From an uncultured Rhodospirillales bacterium (lineage in GTDB: Bacteria; Pseudomonadota; Alphaproteobacteria; Kiloniellales; Kiloniellaceae), in the NCBI GenBank assembly GCA_913060675.1, contig CAJXUS010000001.1:180739-244738 (forward strand): a stretch of DNA of 64,000 nt, in the 5' to 3' direction. A program made the position numbers and the translations under genes. The notes beneath the pieces are model-generated. The model did no database searches. It worked only from the letters and a program-made list of their open reading frames with translations, and had not been told where the DNA came from. Position 1 is the first letter of the stretch; each line of letters opens with the position of its first letter. This document shows positions 1-9,151 of this stretch, piece after piece.

Positions 1-245
1 CCAACAACAGGTACCAGCAAAATCTGCCACCAAGGAATATGGGCGAAGCCTTCAGTGATTTTCTCGCCCTGAAAGCCATAGAAAAAATGTTGTACAAAAT
101 CAATGAAATGGCGAAACCCAACTGCGGCAAACCCAGACGCACCCCCGATGACAACGGCCAAAGCTGATAAAATGACCTGCTCATTTTTAATAAATTGTTG
201 GGCTTGCAGTCTTATTGATAATCGCCGGCTGCCGTTATTAGACAT
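1..245 (-). CDS. ClC-type chloride channel, N-terminal part (cut by window edge)
   Basis: About 81 codons are visible from an ATG at 245-243 and the frame runs off the left edge. A cytoplasmic stretch rich in Gln and Arg is followed by a hydrophobic helix with the pattern GGASGFAAVGFR and then HFIDFVQHFF. This is how the first membrane helix of ClC chloride channels or proton/chloride antiporters looks. The selectivity-filter motifs lie outside the window, so channel and antiporter cannot be told apart. The family call rests on this short N-terminus only. Confidence 0.6.
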   Translation of the reverse strand, partial: MSNNGSRRLSIRLQAQQFIKNEQVILSALAVVIGGASGFAAVGFRHFIDFVQHFFYGFQGEKITEGFAHIPWWQILLVPVV

Positions 246-442
246 TGCAGACCTCAGAAAATTTATTGAGGTATAATCTTGGAGAGGTGATTTTATCTGG
301 CGTAAATTCTTGAATCAATTCAGAAGCTTTCGAGGCCGCTATTCGTCTGGACAGTAATATAACTCTTAAGACTCTTATAGCGGCTTGGAAAACATTCTTC
401 CAGAAATAGTCCCCCTAGTTGAGGATTTATTACAATTTAGGA

Positions 443-943
443 TTATTTACATCTGCCGATAGATCCTTCAGCACAGACTTTTTTTCCATCAACCCAAGTC
501 GCACCGGACAAATCAGCTTTGGTAAGATCAGCCCCCTTTAACTTCGCCTTTGTAAAGTTTGCGCCCCGCAAAATGGCCTTAAACAACCGCGCCCTTCCAA
601 GATTAGCATTCGTAAAGTTGGCAGAAGTTAGGTTTGCTTTAGTAAGGTCTGCTTCTGGAAGTGAAGCTTTTGAAAAATCAGCCTCGGCTAATGAAGCACT
701 GACAAATTTGGCCCGAAACGCAGACACTTTTTGAAAATTTACTTTATTCAAAGAGCCCCGAATAAAGCTCGTATCCCGCAGTCTCGCAGAGGATAAATCG
801 ACTTCATCAAAATTTAGCCCATCCATATTACATCTTTGCCAATTCACTTCTGAAGCAGGCGGGTCTGTACAGGCCGCTGCAGCGGGAAAAGAGAAAAAGA
901 TGAGAGTAAGGAGCAATGCAGAAAATCTAAGAAAATAAATCAT
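443..943 (-). CDS. Secreted pentapeptide-repeat protein
   Basis: A 166-residue protein when started at the ATG at 943. An upstream in-frame start at 1024 exists, but it would put 27 polar residues in front of a clean signal peptide (MIYFLRFSALLLTLIFF, then SFPAAAA), so the inner start is preferred. From about residue 45 to 150 it is a run of pentapeptide repeats of the A(D/N)Lxx type, for example ADLTKANLTSANFTNANL, expected to fold as a right-handed quadrilateral beta-helix. It ends in ATWVDGKKVCAEGSIGRCK, a tail common in short proteins of this family, and its Cys residues may form a periplasmic disulfide. The function is unknown. Neighbouring genes give no clear operon. Confidence 0.8.
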   Translation of the reverse strand: MIYFLRFSALLLTLIFFSFPAAAACTDPPASEVNWQRCNMDGLNFDEVDLSSARLRDTSFIRGSLNKVNFQKVSAFRAKFVSASLAEADFSKASLPEADLTKANLTSANFTNANLGRARLFKAILRGANFTKAKLKGADLTKADLSGATWVDGKKVCAEGSIGRCK

Positions 944-1056
944 AACTCTATTGTTAGGAAAATTACCCTTAACTTCAAGAAAATCAGGACTAAACTTATT
1001 ATTTAAAAGCATTTCGCCACCCACACATCATCCAGCTCAATATATCCAATTTCCAC

Positions 1057-1551
1057 TTAATCTTCCCAAGACATTATTGATCGCCCGATATTCAAAGGCA
1101 GGGGAAGGGATTGTTGCGACTTGAAAATTTCCTCCAAATTGTACTTTAGCTCGTCCTCCATTGGGCAGGATGATCTCTTTTCAAGATTCACATGAACAGA
1201 AATCCACTCGGAGGTCGCGGCGAGATAACCTTTATCATCATTATAAAGGGAGTGATGATAACTCAGTTTCTTATTATCAAAGCCAAGCAAACGTGTTTCG
1301 CCCCTCATCTCAGAGCCTAAATGAAGCTCTCGTAGGTAATTCACATGGTTTTCAACCACAAATGTTGAACACTTTGTTCTATCTCGATAAGTCGGATCGA
1401 TACCAATAAATTCTAGGAATTGATCTGTGGCATCGCAAAAAACCCGCATATAATAGGACACGTTCATATGGCCGTTGTAGTCTAGCCAATCAGCAGGAAC
1501 TTTTCCTCGGTAAGTAACCAGAGGGTGCACCCCCTTAAGTTGAATGTCCAT
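1057..1551 (-). CDS. Hotdog-fold acyl-CoA thioesterase
   Basis: A 164-residue protein of the 4HBT thioesterase family, which hydrolyses acyl-CoA thioesters in the cytoplasm. The motif DYNGHMNVSYYMRVFCDATD at about residues 24-43 matches the catalytic loop and helix of YbgC/FadM-like enzymes, with the Asp followed by N-G-H-M. The N-terminus (VTYRGKVPADWLDYNGHMN) resembles the thioesterases associated with carnitine/betainyl-CoA metabolism, so a betainyl-CoA type substrate is possible. No carnitine gene is nearby, so the substrate is not assigned. It is transcribed alone, divergently from mlaA. Confidence 0.8.
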   Translation of the reverse strand: MDIQLKGVHPLVTYRGKVPADWLDYNGHMNVSYYMRVFCDATDQFLEFIGIDPTYRDRTKCSTFVVENHVNYLRELHLGSEMRGETRLLGFDNKKLSYHHSLYNDDKGYLAATSEWISVHVNLEKRSSCPMEDELKYNLEEIFKSQQSLPLPLNIGRSIMSWED

Positions 1552-1978
1552 TAACTATTCTTTCAAAATGTGGCTTATTTACACAGAAACCGGAAGAATC
1601 CAATTGTGAGGGTCAAAGGTGATAAATATTAAGAAAACATTACATTAATCAGGATTCGGACTCGTATCCTTCATAAAGATACCTTTAAATCAACAATTGG
1701 TGATGCAAAAATACAACAGTTAGTTTTATCCTCCCTATTTTCTTCTTCTTATCACTGGTTTTAAAAGTTATGCTGTGATACTCAACCATAATAAGTCTGC
1801 AACTCTGTTGATACACTTGGATATTTATGTAAATATTTCAAACGAATTTCAGAGTGGCATTCTAAGAAAAAACTGTTCGCTTGATGTTTGCAAGTTGGCT
1901 TTGGGTTACGCTAACAGTAAATTAAGGGGGGACATCCGTGATTATAACTGATGTAGAAACAATGATAGGCGAAATGTC
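1552..1978. other. Intergenic region between thioesterase and mlaA
   Basis: This is 427 bases of AT-rich sequence between divergent genes. I see no convincing coding frame and no strong hairpin. A weak sigma70-like pair (TTGATA followed after 17 bases by AAATAT) near 1809-1837 could serve mlaA but is not strongly supported. Confidence 0.4.
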
Positions 1979-2839
1979 GTGGGGTTAGGTATTTTGTCCG
2001 AGATTAATTCTGGACTTATAAAACGATTGTCTGCTTTTGCCGCCGTTGCAATTTTTGTAACTGGATGTGCAAGTCAGCCAAATTCAACACTGCAGGACGA
2101 GGCTTCAACAAGCCAGGATGACCAGTGGGCACAGACTGAAGGTACGACTGCCGTCGAAGAGGGTACAAACGATCCGATCGAAACAGTTAACCGCTTCATC
2201 TTCGCCTTCAATGACGCAGCAGACACACTTATTTTTCGTCCCGTTGCTGAGGGTTACAGGTTCTTAGTTCCTGCACCGATTAGAGATTCTGTCCGGAACT
2301 TTATCCGCAACAGCTACTCTCCAGTTATTCTTGCAAATGACCTGCTTCAAGGCGATATCGAAAAAGCAGAAAACACTTTTGCAAGATTCCTTATCAATAC
2401 TGTTGCTGGCGCTGGTGGCTTAGCTGATGTTGCAGGCCAAGCAGGTCATGAATATCACTCCGAAGATTTCGGCCAAACAATGGGAACTTGGGGCGTTTCA
2501 GAAGGTCCTTACTTAGTTCTGCCAATTTTAGGCCCATCAAACCTTCGTGATGGTGTTGGCCTTATTGGTGATGCCTTGCTCGACCCTCTTACTTATGTTG
2601 CCAAGACAGAAACTCTTCTTGCCCGTAAAGTAACGGATGGTGTCGACAAAAGATCTCGCAACATTGAAACTCTCGATGAGCTCAAACAAGATTCCATCGA
2701 TTTCTACGCCCGCGTTCGTTCTCTCTATCACCAGAAGCGTGTAAACGAGATCAATGATGGCGAATCAGAACCAACTCTTGCACCAGGCCTAACCGAGATC
2801 TTCCCTGAAGATGACGATCAGGTCTCTCTTGTAGATTGA
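1979..2839 (+). CDS. mlaA: MlaA (VacJ) phospholipid-transport lipoprotein
   Basis: A 286-residue outer-membrane lipoprotein of the VacJ/MlaA family. It pulls mislocalised phospholipid from the outer leaflet and hands it to MlaC. The start is taken as GTG at 1979; the lipobox VTGC near residue 30 marks the lipidated Cys. The family core begins with DPIETVNRFIFAFNDAAD at about residue 65 and includes RNFIRNSYSPVILANDLLQG and the MGTWGV...GPYLVLP...GPS signature. The stop overlaps the beginning of mlaC, so the two are one transcription unit. The MlaFEDB membrane complex is not in the window. The exact start is uncertain because no in-frame ATG is present. Confidence 0.9.
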   Translation: MGLGILSEINSGLIKRLSAFAAVAIFVTGCASQPNSTLQDEASTSQDDQWAQTEGTTAVEEGTNDPIETVNRFIFAFNDAADTLIFRPVAEGYRFLVPAPIRDSVRNFIRNSYSPVILANDLLQGDIEKAENTFARFLINTVAGAGGLADVAGQAGHEYHSEDFGQTMGTWGVSEGPYLVLPILGPSNLRDGVGLIGDALLDPLTYVAKTETLLARKVTDGVDKRSRNIETLDELKQDSIDFYARVRSLYHQKRVNEINDGESEPTLAPGLTEIFPEDDDQVSLVD

Positions 2840-2841
2840 TC

Positions 2842-3483
2842 ATGAAGCTGATCTCACGCCTTATATCTAATACAACTGCCCTCCTTGTGGGGGCAGCTTT
2901 GTCTTTGGCAATCACGACGACTGCTAGAGCTGATGATGATGCAGGTCTGTTTCTTAAATCCCTGCAAGAAGAAGCCGTTTCCCAGTTATCAGATGAAAGC
3001 ATATCATCGGAAGAACGAGAGCAACAATTCAGATCTCTTCTTACTGAAAATTTTGACATCAGTGGCATAGCAAAATTTGTCGTTGGAAAATACTGGCGCA
3101 AAGCTGAGGATGGTCCCCGAAGCGAATTCATGACAATTTTTGAAGATATCATGGTTCAACGCTTCCTGCCGACCTTCTCTAAATATGCAGGATCTGACTT
3201 TAAAATCACTAAAGTCGTCAAGAAAAAGAGCTTTTACATCGTTTTCAGCAAAGTTAAAACAGAGGGCGGTGAACCCGCTCAAATTCTCTGGCGTATTCAA
3301 GCTAAAGAAAACTCTGGCTTTGTTATCACAGACATTGCAGCAGAAGGCATTAGCTTACGCAGCACTTACAAGTCTGATTACACATCCGCCCTTAAAAGTC
3401 TGGGCGGAGATCTTTCAGCTCTAAACGGTAAACTGCGTAAAAAAATCAAATCTGGAGACTTCGCCCCTAAGGAAAATGGTTAG
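2842..3483 (+). CDS. mlaC: MlaC periplasmic phospholipid-binding protein
   Basis: A 213-residue protein starting at ATG 2842, two bases past the mlaA stop; an in-frame TTG six bases earlier is less likely. A signal peptide ends at about TTTARA-DDD. The rest matches the Tol-Tol-Ttg2/MlaC family: ISGIAKFVVGKYWRKAEDGPR, then FMTIFEDIMVQRFLPTFSKY, and the GGEPAQILWRI strand. It shuttles phospholipid between MlaA in the outer membrane and an inner-membrane ABC complex. A strong terminator follows at 3512, so the unit is just mlaA-mlaC. Confidence 0.9.
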   Translation: MKLISRLISNTTALLVGAALSLAITTTARADDDAGLFLKSLQEEAVSQLSDESISSEEREQQFRSLLTENFDISGIAKFVVGKYWRKAEDGPRSEFMTIFEDIMVQRFLPTFSKYAGSDFKITKVVKKKSFYIVFSKVKTEGGEPAQILWRIQAKENSGFVITDIAAEGISLRSTYKSDYTSALKSLGGDLSALNGKLRKKIKSGDFAPKENG

Positions 3484-3511
3484 AACCATAGACCTCCAGA
3501 TATCCCCAAAC

Positions 3512-3547
3512 AAAAAGTCTTGAAGATATTTCTCCAAGGCTTTTTTT
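3512..3547 (+). terminator. Rho-independent terminator after mlaC
   Basis: The arm AAAAAGTCTTG pairs with CCAAGGCTTTTTT across a short AT-rich loop, and the hairpin ends in a run of seven T. It lies 29 bases after the mlaC stop and closes the mlaA-mlaC unit. Confidence 0.75.
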
Positions 3548-3581
3548 GTGTTCACAAACTGAGATAAATCAACACTCACAT

Positions 3582-3610
3582 AAAAAAGGACGCTGAAAAT
3601 CTCAGCGTCC
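3582..3610 (-). terminator. Rho-independent terminator of ettA
   Basis: A perfect 9-bp stem GGACGCTGA / TCAGCGTCC with a 5-base loop. Read on the minus strand it is followed by TTTTTT. It sits about 20 bases past the ettA stop. Confidence 0.85.
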
Positions 3611-3632
3611 TCTTATCTATTACAAGCTTAGA

Positions 3633-5309
3633 TTACCGCTTCAAAGGCTTGTATTTAATACGGTGCGGCTGATCAGCTGCGGCACCCAAACGGCGTTTGC
3701 GATCGGCTTCGTAGTCATCGTAGTTACCTTCGAACCAAACCACCTGACTATCACCTTCGTAGGCAAGAATGTGGGTCGCAATGCGATCAAGGAACCAACG
3801 GTCATGCGAAGTTACCAATACACAGCCGCTATAATCGAGAATTGATTCTTCTAGCGAACGCAAGGTATCGACATCGAGATCATTGGTCGGCTCATCGAGC
3901 AGAATTACGTTGGCACTTTTGCGCAGCATCTTGGCAAGGTGTACACGGTTACGCTCACCGCCAGATAGTTGACCAACTTTTTTCTGCTGATCGCCCCCCT
4001 TGAAGTTAAAAGACCCGACATAGGACCGAGATTGATAGGTATGTTTACCAATCTCAATGACATCAAGGCCATCAGCGACTTCTTCCCAAACTGTTTTTTC
4101 GGGAGAAAGCGCATCTCTACTCTGATCGACATATCCTATTTCAACGGTATCGCCGACATTAAGAGTACCGCTATCAGGCTGTTCTTGGCCTGTGATCATC
4201 TTGAACAATGTTGTTTTACCAGCACCGTTCGGTCCAATAATACCAACGATAGCCCCTTTAGGGATCTTAAAGTTCATATCCTCAATCAGGAGCCTATCAC
4301 CAAACGCCTTACTGACATTTATAGCTTCAATAACCAAATCACCAAGGCGTGGAGCAGGCGGGATTACAATGCGACCAGGATCAGGTGCGCGTGTACTTTC
4401 TTCTTGAACCAGGGTCTCATAAGATTGTAGACGTGCTTTAGACTTTGTCTGGCGTGCTTTAGATCCCTGACGCACCCACTGAAGTTCGTCTTTAAGATAT
4501 TTTTGCTTAGCACTCTCTTGCTTTTCTTCGACCGCAAGACGCTTGGTCTTTTGCTCGAGCCAACTCGAATAATTACCTTCGTACGGAATGCCTTCACCGC
4601 GGTCCAGCTCGAGTATCCAGCCGGCAACGTTATCAAGGAAATACCTATCGTGCGTTACGCAGACAACCATGCCTTTGTATTCTTCGAGAAAGCGTTCAAG
4701 CCAGGAAACAGATTCTGCATCCAAATGGTTGGTCGGCTCATCGAGGAGCAAAATATCCGGGCTGGAGAGAAGAAGGCGACAAAGAGCAACACGACGACGC
4801 TCACCACCTGAGAGCTTGGATACATCTGCATCACTTGGAGGGCAGCGAAGCGCGTCCATGGCAATTTCAACCTGGCGATCAAGGTCCCAAGCATCTTTGG
4901 CATCAATTTCTTCTTGAAGATCACCTTGCTCTGCAATCAAAGCATCCATTTCATCAGGATCAACCTCAGCAAACCTCGCGCTGATTTCTTCGAATTTTAC
5001 CAAAAGAGCCTTGGTTTCAGCAACGCCTTCAAATACGTTTCCAGCCACGTCCTTGGCAGGATCCAGTTCAGGTTCTTGAGATAAATAACCAACCTTTACC
5101 CCATCAGCCGCACGGGCTTCACCATTAATCTCGGTATCAATTCCTGCCATGATTTTCATGAGAGTTGATTTACCAGAGCCATTAAGGCCCAACACACCAA
5201 TCTTGGCGCCTGGCAGGAAATTCAAGTGGATGTTTTTCAGAACTTGTTTACCGCCAGGATAGGTTTTAGAAACCCCGTCCATCTGATAAATATACTGATA
5301 TGATGCCAT
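3633..5309 (-). CDS. ettA: Energy-dependent translational throttle protein EttA (ABC-F)
   Basis: A 558-residue ABC-F ATPase that binds the ribosomal E site and couples the first translocation steps to the ATP/ADP ratio. The start at ATG 5309 has a GGAG six bases upstream and gives the family N-terminus; the longer frame to 5345 adds 12 unlikely residues. Two ABC domains are visible: Walker [10 protein letters not shown] and GPNGAGKTT, signatures LSGGERRRV and LSGGERNRV, and Walker [12 protein letters not shown] and [10 protein letters not shown]. Between them lies the charged linker [20 protein letters not shown] typical of EttA. There is no membrane domain. It is monocistronic with its own terminator. 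Confidence 0.93.
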   Translation of the reverse strand: MASYQYIYQMDGVSKTYPGGKQVLKNIHLNFLPGAKIGVLGLNGSGKSTLMKIMAGIDTEINGEARAADGVKVGYLSQEPELDPAKDVAGNVFEGVAETKALLVKFEEISARFAEVDPDEMDALIAEQGDLQEEIDAKDAWDLDRQVEIAMDALRCPPSDADVSKLSGGERRRVALCRLLLSSPDILLLDEPTNHLDAESVSWLERFLEEYKGMVVCVTHDRYFLDNVAGWILELDRGEGIPYEGNYSSWLEQKTKRLAVEEKQESAKQKYLKDELQWVRQGSKARQTKSKARLQSYETLVQEESTRAPDPGRIVIPPAPRLGDLVIEAINVSKAFGDRLLIEDMNFKIPKGAIVGIIGPNGAGKTTLFKMITGQEQPDSGTLNVGDTVEIGYVDQSRDALSPEKTVWEEVADGLDVIEIGKHTYQSRSYVGSFNFKGGDQQKKVGQLSGGERNRVHLAKMLRKSANVILLDEPTNDLDVDTLRSLEESILDYSGCVLVTSHDRWFLDRIATHILAYEGDSQVVWFEGNYDDYEADRKRRLGAAADQPHRIKYKPLKR

Positions 5310-5402
5310 TCGGCGCTCCAGATTTATCGTTAAAAACTTGTGCAAAATAATGCGTTGATGCGGTTTTACCCTAACAACCCAACCTGTGCAAACCCATCAC
5401 GT

Positions 5403-5441
5403 TTTCAGTAACCCTTTGCAAGCCACAAAAGGCTACTGAAA
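5403..5441. repeat. Strong hairpin between ettA and the sensor kinase
   Basis: TTTCAGTA at 5403 pairs with TACTGAAA at 5434, and an inner CCTTT pairs with AAAGG. There is no T-run on either strand, so it is not a standard terminator. It lies downstream of the kinase stop and upstream of ettA; a processing site or leader structure is possible. Confidence 0.4.
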
Positions 5442-5502
5442 TTAACGCTCCTATAGCCTAGGTGATACACATAAGACTTTAAGGTTGAGATAGCTCACTA
5501 TT

Positions 5503-8259
5503 TTATTGTCCGGCTTTCACCATTTTTTCCGATGCAACCAGCGGCAAGAAAATTCCAAATACGGAGCCCTTGGAGCTTGTCTCCACCAACTCTAGACGCC
5601 CTCCAAAATACGCTACTATTTGTCGAGATATACTCAACCCCAGCCCTGTTCCATGCGGCTTATCTGCTAGGCCTTCTCGGCTTTGGTGAAATTTTTCAAA
5701 GATATATTCTCTAGCGCTCCAGGGAACACCACCACCGTTATCAGCTACGGTGATAACCATCTCATCTGCATCACGATAAACAGATACCTTTACCCAGCCA
5801 TGCTCGTCACTACAGAACTTCACGGCATTGGATAACAGATTTACAATAACCTGCATGAGGCGATCTCTGTCCCCTTTTATCAAAGGTAGATCAGATGCAA
5901 AATCGACATCTAATTCTATTTCTTTCTCACTCAATATCGCCGTCATTGTATCCATTGAATTTTCGACGATCTGAGGAACATCGAGATCTTCAACGACCCA
6001 CTCCATTTGCCCCGCTTCAATTTTCGCAAGATCCAAGACCTGATTTATCAAACGCGTGAGCCTGACACTTTCTTTGACGATAATACCTAAAAAACGGTTT
6101 TTCTCTTCTTCATCCAAATCAGGATGGTCACATAGAATTTCACTAAAGGATCGAATTGAAGTCAGAGGCGTTCGAAGCTCATGACTAACGGTCGAGAGAA
6201 ACTCATCTTTAAGACGATCCAACTCTTGTAAACGTTCGTTTGCTGCACGCAATTGGCGGGTAGTCGTTTCCAACTCTTGGGATTTTTGTTCGAGATTTTG
6301 GCTGTACTCAATGACTTGCGATGTTTCATCAAGGATTTTCATAACCTCCTCAATTCGAACCACCTCTCCCTTTACCACAGAAGATATCATCACCCGTGCA
6401 GAAGCAGCACCGATTGCACCCGCCAACAATCGCTCGGTAAAGTTGACGAGATCAGCATCGGCAGTCGCAACCCGTCGGCGCTCCAACCCCCGATCTCGAA
6501 AATACCCACTAAAGGAGCGATCTGCCCTCGCGCGCCCCAAAAACCTTACCAATAAATCAAACAACTCCTCTACCGAAGCAGACCCTTGCCAGATTTGTGA
6601 CCGTGGCCCCTGATCTGCGTAACGATAAACATCGACGAACAGAGCACCCTGAACACGCTCTAGTGCTGAATGCTTGGTATAGAGAGAAACAAATATATAA
6701 GCCCCAACATTAAATGTTGTCGTCCAAAAGAGGGCATGGGTTAAGTGATCTAATCCCCGAAGGCCAAACAACTCATAAGGACGCAGAAGGTCCATTCCCA
6801 TCGGCCCGGCAGCAATAAAGGTAATGGGTAAAAGGCCTGATTTCGCAAAGGCAGGTAATAGTAAAGTGTAAGCCCAAACCGCAAATCCCAAGGAAAGTCC
6901 TGTTAATGCCCCCAGTCGATTGCCACCTTTCCAGAACATCCCCCCAAGCATTGCCGGAGCAAACTGAAACACCGCTGCGAAAGATATTAAGCCAATCGTG
7001 ACCAAGGCGTCACTCTCGCCGAGAAAACGGAAGTACGCATAACCGAATAACAGTATGAGAATAATACTGCTGCGCCTGACAAAAAGTAAGACCCCGGTAA
7101 AATCACTTTTCTCTCTTAACCCAAGCCATTTCCATCGCAACAACACCGGCATAACCAAATCGTTGCAGACCATTGTGCTCAAAGCTATCGTAGCAACTAT
7201 AACCATACTTGTCGCAGCAGAGAGCCCACCTAGGAAGACAAGCAAGGCCAGACTTTCTTGCCCGTGCGCCATTGGTAAAGTCAGAATAAACGTATCAGCA
7301 TTTACATCGCCCCTTGGAAATTGCAGCAACCCCCCGAGTGCAATCGGCAGAACAAAAATATTTATCGCCAACAGATAAAGCGGAAAAAACCAAACTCCTT
7401 TGCGCAACTCTGGCTCATTTACGTTCTCAACAGCAATGACTTGAAATTGCCGTGGTAAACATACAGCAGCCACCATCGATAAAGTCGTTAGGGTAACCCA
7501 AGTCGTATAGGCACCTTCTTTTTGGAGGGTCATAAGTTGTAAAAGTTCAGGCTTTTTGGCCGCCTTGGCAAATAGGTCGCCAAAACCATCATAAATGCCA
7601 AAGGTGACAAATATTCCGACAGCAAGAAACGCAAACAGTTTGACCACTGATTCAAAGGCAATCGCCACCACCACGCCGTCATGGTGCTCACTGTTGTCGA
7701 TATGCCTCGTGCCAAAGAGAATGGCAAAAACTGCAAGCACCAAAGCAACCCAAAAAGCAGTGTCAGCCACTGTTGCTATCGGAGGCGAGTTCAAGGGCGC
7801 AATAACCTCTGGGTATTGCTTTAACACGTTGAAGCTGGTTGCCACCGCCTTTAGCTGTAGGGAGATATAGGGGACAATTCCGACAACCGCGATAACAGTT
7901 ACCAACACACTCAGCGGCGTACTTTTGCCATACCGAGAAGAAATAAAATCAGCAATTGAAGTAATCCGGTGAGCCTTGGTTATCCGGATGATTTTCTTTA
8001 CGACCAGCCACCAGAGAACAAACACCAACGTTGGCCCAATATATATCGGCAAAAAATCAAGACCACTAGATGCAGCCCGACCGACCGAGCCGTAAAAAGT
8101 CCACGACGTACAATACACCCCAAGAGATAGCGCATAGACATAAGGGTGCGATGTTATTCCGGCCCCTCTTTCAGCACGTTTGTCGGCAAAATAAGCAACC
8201 GCAAAAAGCAGAAGGAGATAACAAATTGAAGAGAGAATAATAATCCAGTCAACCAGCAT
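5503..8259 (-). CDS. SLC5-STAC sensor histidine kinase (CbrA/CrbS type)
   Basis: A 918-residue membrane kinase. Residues 1 to about 520 form a sodium:solute symporter (SLC5) module with about 13 helices, for example SLGVYCTSWTFYGSVGRAAS near the start. A STAC domain follows (FTERLLAGAIGAASARVMIS), then a coiled coil, a HisKA domain with His at bases 6181-6183 (STVSHELRTPLTSIRSFSEI), and a HATPase with NLLSNAVKF, DNGGG and GTGLGLSIS. Unlike CbrA I see no PAS domain between STAC and HisKA. Such kinases sense histidine, acetate or other small substrates through the transporter part. The ATG at 8259 has GGGGAG 7 bases upstream and lies inside the previous gene, so translation is probably coupled. 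It is the last gene of a four-gene cluster starting at 10666. Confidence 0.92.
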   Translation of the reverse strand: MLVDWIIILSSICYLLLLFAVAYFADKRAERGAGITSHPYVYALSLGVYCTSWTFYGSVGRAASSGLDFLPIYIGPTLVFVLWWLVVKKIIRITKAHRITSIADFISSRYGKSTPLSVLVTVIAVVGIVPYISLQLKAVATSFNVLKQYPEVIAPLNSPPIATVADTAFWVALVLAVFAILFGTRHIDNSEHHDGVVVAIAFESVVKLFAFLAVGIFVTFGIYDGFGDLFAKAAKKPELLQLMTLQKEGAYTTWVTLTTLSMVAAVCLPRQFQVIAVENVNEPELRKGVWFFPLYLLAINIFVLPIALGGLLQFPRGDVNADTFILTLPMAHGQESLALLVFLGGLSAATSMVIVATIALSTMVCNDLVMPVLLRWKWLGLREKSDFTGVLLFVRRSSIILILLFGYAYFRFLGESDALVTIGLISFAAVFQFAPAMLGGMFWKGGNRLGALTGLSLGFAVWAYTLLLPAFAKSGLLPITFIAAGPMGMDLLRPYELFGLRGLDHLTHALFWTTTFNVGAYIFVSLYTKHSALERVQGALFVDVYRYADQGPRSQIWQGSASVEELFDLLVRFLGRARADRSFSGYFRDRGLERRRVATADADLVNFTERLLAGAIGAASARVMISSVVKGEVVRIEEVMKILDETSQVIEYSQNLEQKSQELETTTRQLRAANERLQELDRLKDEFLSTVSHELRTPLTSIRSFSEILCDHPDLDEEEKNRFLGIIVKESVRLTRLINQVLDLAKIEAGQMEWVVEDLDVPQIVENSMDTMTAILSEKEIELDVDFASDLPLIKGDRDRLMQVIVNLLSNAVKFCSDEHGWVKVSVYRDADEMVITVADNGGGVPWSAREYIFEKFHQSREGLADKPHGTGLGLSISRQIVAYFGGRLELVETSSKGSVFGIFLPLVASEKMVKAGQ

Positions 8260-8590
8260 CACTATCTCCCCTCACGTCTTTACCATCACTCATTTCTGAC
8301 TGGCTTTGGTCACCTGTATTTGGAACATCAGGCTCATTGGCTGAGTAGGAAGCGGTATCAACATCCTTGTCTAACTCGGCAGGCTCAAGCTTATCTCGGC
8401 CTCTCCAAGCCGACCAACCGACCGCTGCAATAATTCCACCCCAAGCAGAAAATAAATAGGCGTAGAGAGGAGGCAGACCAAAAAACAGGTCTTCTTTATT
8501 GAAGATTGATAAAATTAATGGGCTGAATAGAAGTAAAGCCAGAAGGAACAGCGCAATACTGCGTTCCCCTTTTTCACCTGGACGGCTCAC
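8249..8590 (-). CDS. Small two-helix membrane protein paired with the SLC5 kinase
   Basis: A 113-residue protein. I take GTG 8590 as the start because a full AGGAGG lies just upstream; the TTG at 8605 would start within that site. Residues about 11-30 (IALFLLALLLFSPLILSIF) and 36-55 (PLLYAYLF-like helix ending in AAVGWSAW) form two membrane helices joined by NKEDLFFGLPP. The C-terminal half is acidic, polar and probably disordered. Small proteins with this shape often precede SSS-type transporters and SLC5 kinases and may assist their assembly. The stop overlaps the kinase start by 11 bases. No enzymatic function is apparent. Confidence 0.75.
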   Translation of the reverse strand: MSRPGEKGERSIALFLLALLLFSPLILSIFNKEDLFFGLPPLYAYLFSAWGGIIAAVGWSAWRGRDKLEPAELDKDVDTASYSANEPDVPNTGDQSQSEMSDGKDVRGDSDAG

Positions 8591-8650
8591 GCATCCTCCT
8601 TCCAAGGATTAGATACAGGAAACTGTTTGGATGAAATCTTGTGAACTAAA

Positions 8651-9034
8651 CTAAGCTGATTTTTCCTCTACACCCAGATGCTGCCGAACTAATCGGACGA
8701 CATCTTTAGTAGAAAAAGGCTTGGTCACAAAATCATCCGCACCGAGTTCCATCCCCTTTAACCGATCTACATCGCGTCCCTTTGCGGTCAACAAAATGAT
8801 CCGCATGTCACGCCACGCCTGATTTGAACGCACTGTTTTCAGAACTTCAAAGCCATCACGTCTTGGCAACATAATATCAAGCAGCATCAAGTCTGGCGGA
8901 CGACTTTCCACCATACGTAAAGCAGCATCGCCATCGCGTGCAATAAAGACTTCAAATCCGGCCTTCTTCATCAGAAAGCTCAGTGAGTCGACTATATGAG
9001 GCTCGTCCTCGACCACGAGAACCGTATGAGGCAT
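8651..9034 (-). CDS. Single-domain CheY-like response regulator
   Basis: A 127-residue receiver domain with nothing attached. Acidic pocket E9-D10, phospho-acceptor D53 (LLLDIMLPRRDG), T83 (ILLTAKG) and K105 (FVTKPFS) are all present, so it should be phosphorylated. It is co-directional with the SLC5 kinase and is its obvious partner. With no output domain it must act by protein contact, either as a phosphorelay intermediate or by acting on another protein such as the regulator encoded just upstream at 9152-10666. Confidence 0.92.
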   Translation of the reverse strand: MPHTVLVVEDEPHIVDSLSFLMKKAGFEVFIARDGDAALRMVESRPPDLMLLDIMLPRRDGFEVLKTVRSNQAWRDMRIILLTAKGRDVDRLKGMELGADDFVTKPFSTKDVVRLVRQHLGVEEKSA

Positions 9035-9151
9035 TTTCTGCCCTTCTCTGCTATCCGGTTATCTCTTTATATTCCCTGTGGCACATACATTACAGTCAGG
9101 CTGTCTGCTTTGCCAAGGCGTGATTTTGCACGGCTCCAAACTAATGCCTCT

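Noticed and set aside
334..384. GCCGCTAT and ATAGCGGC inverted pair near the left end
   Set aside because: The arms are only 8 bp with a 36-base loop and no T-run; it may be chance.
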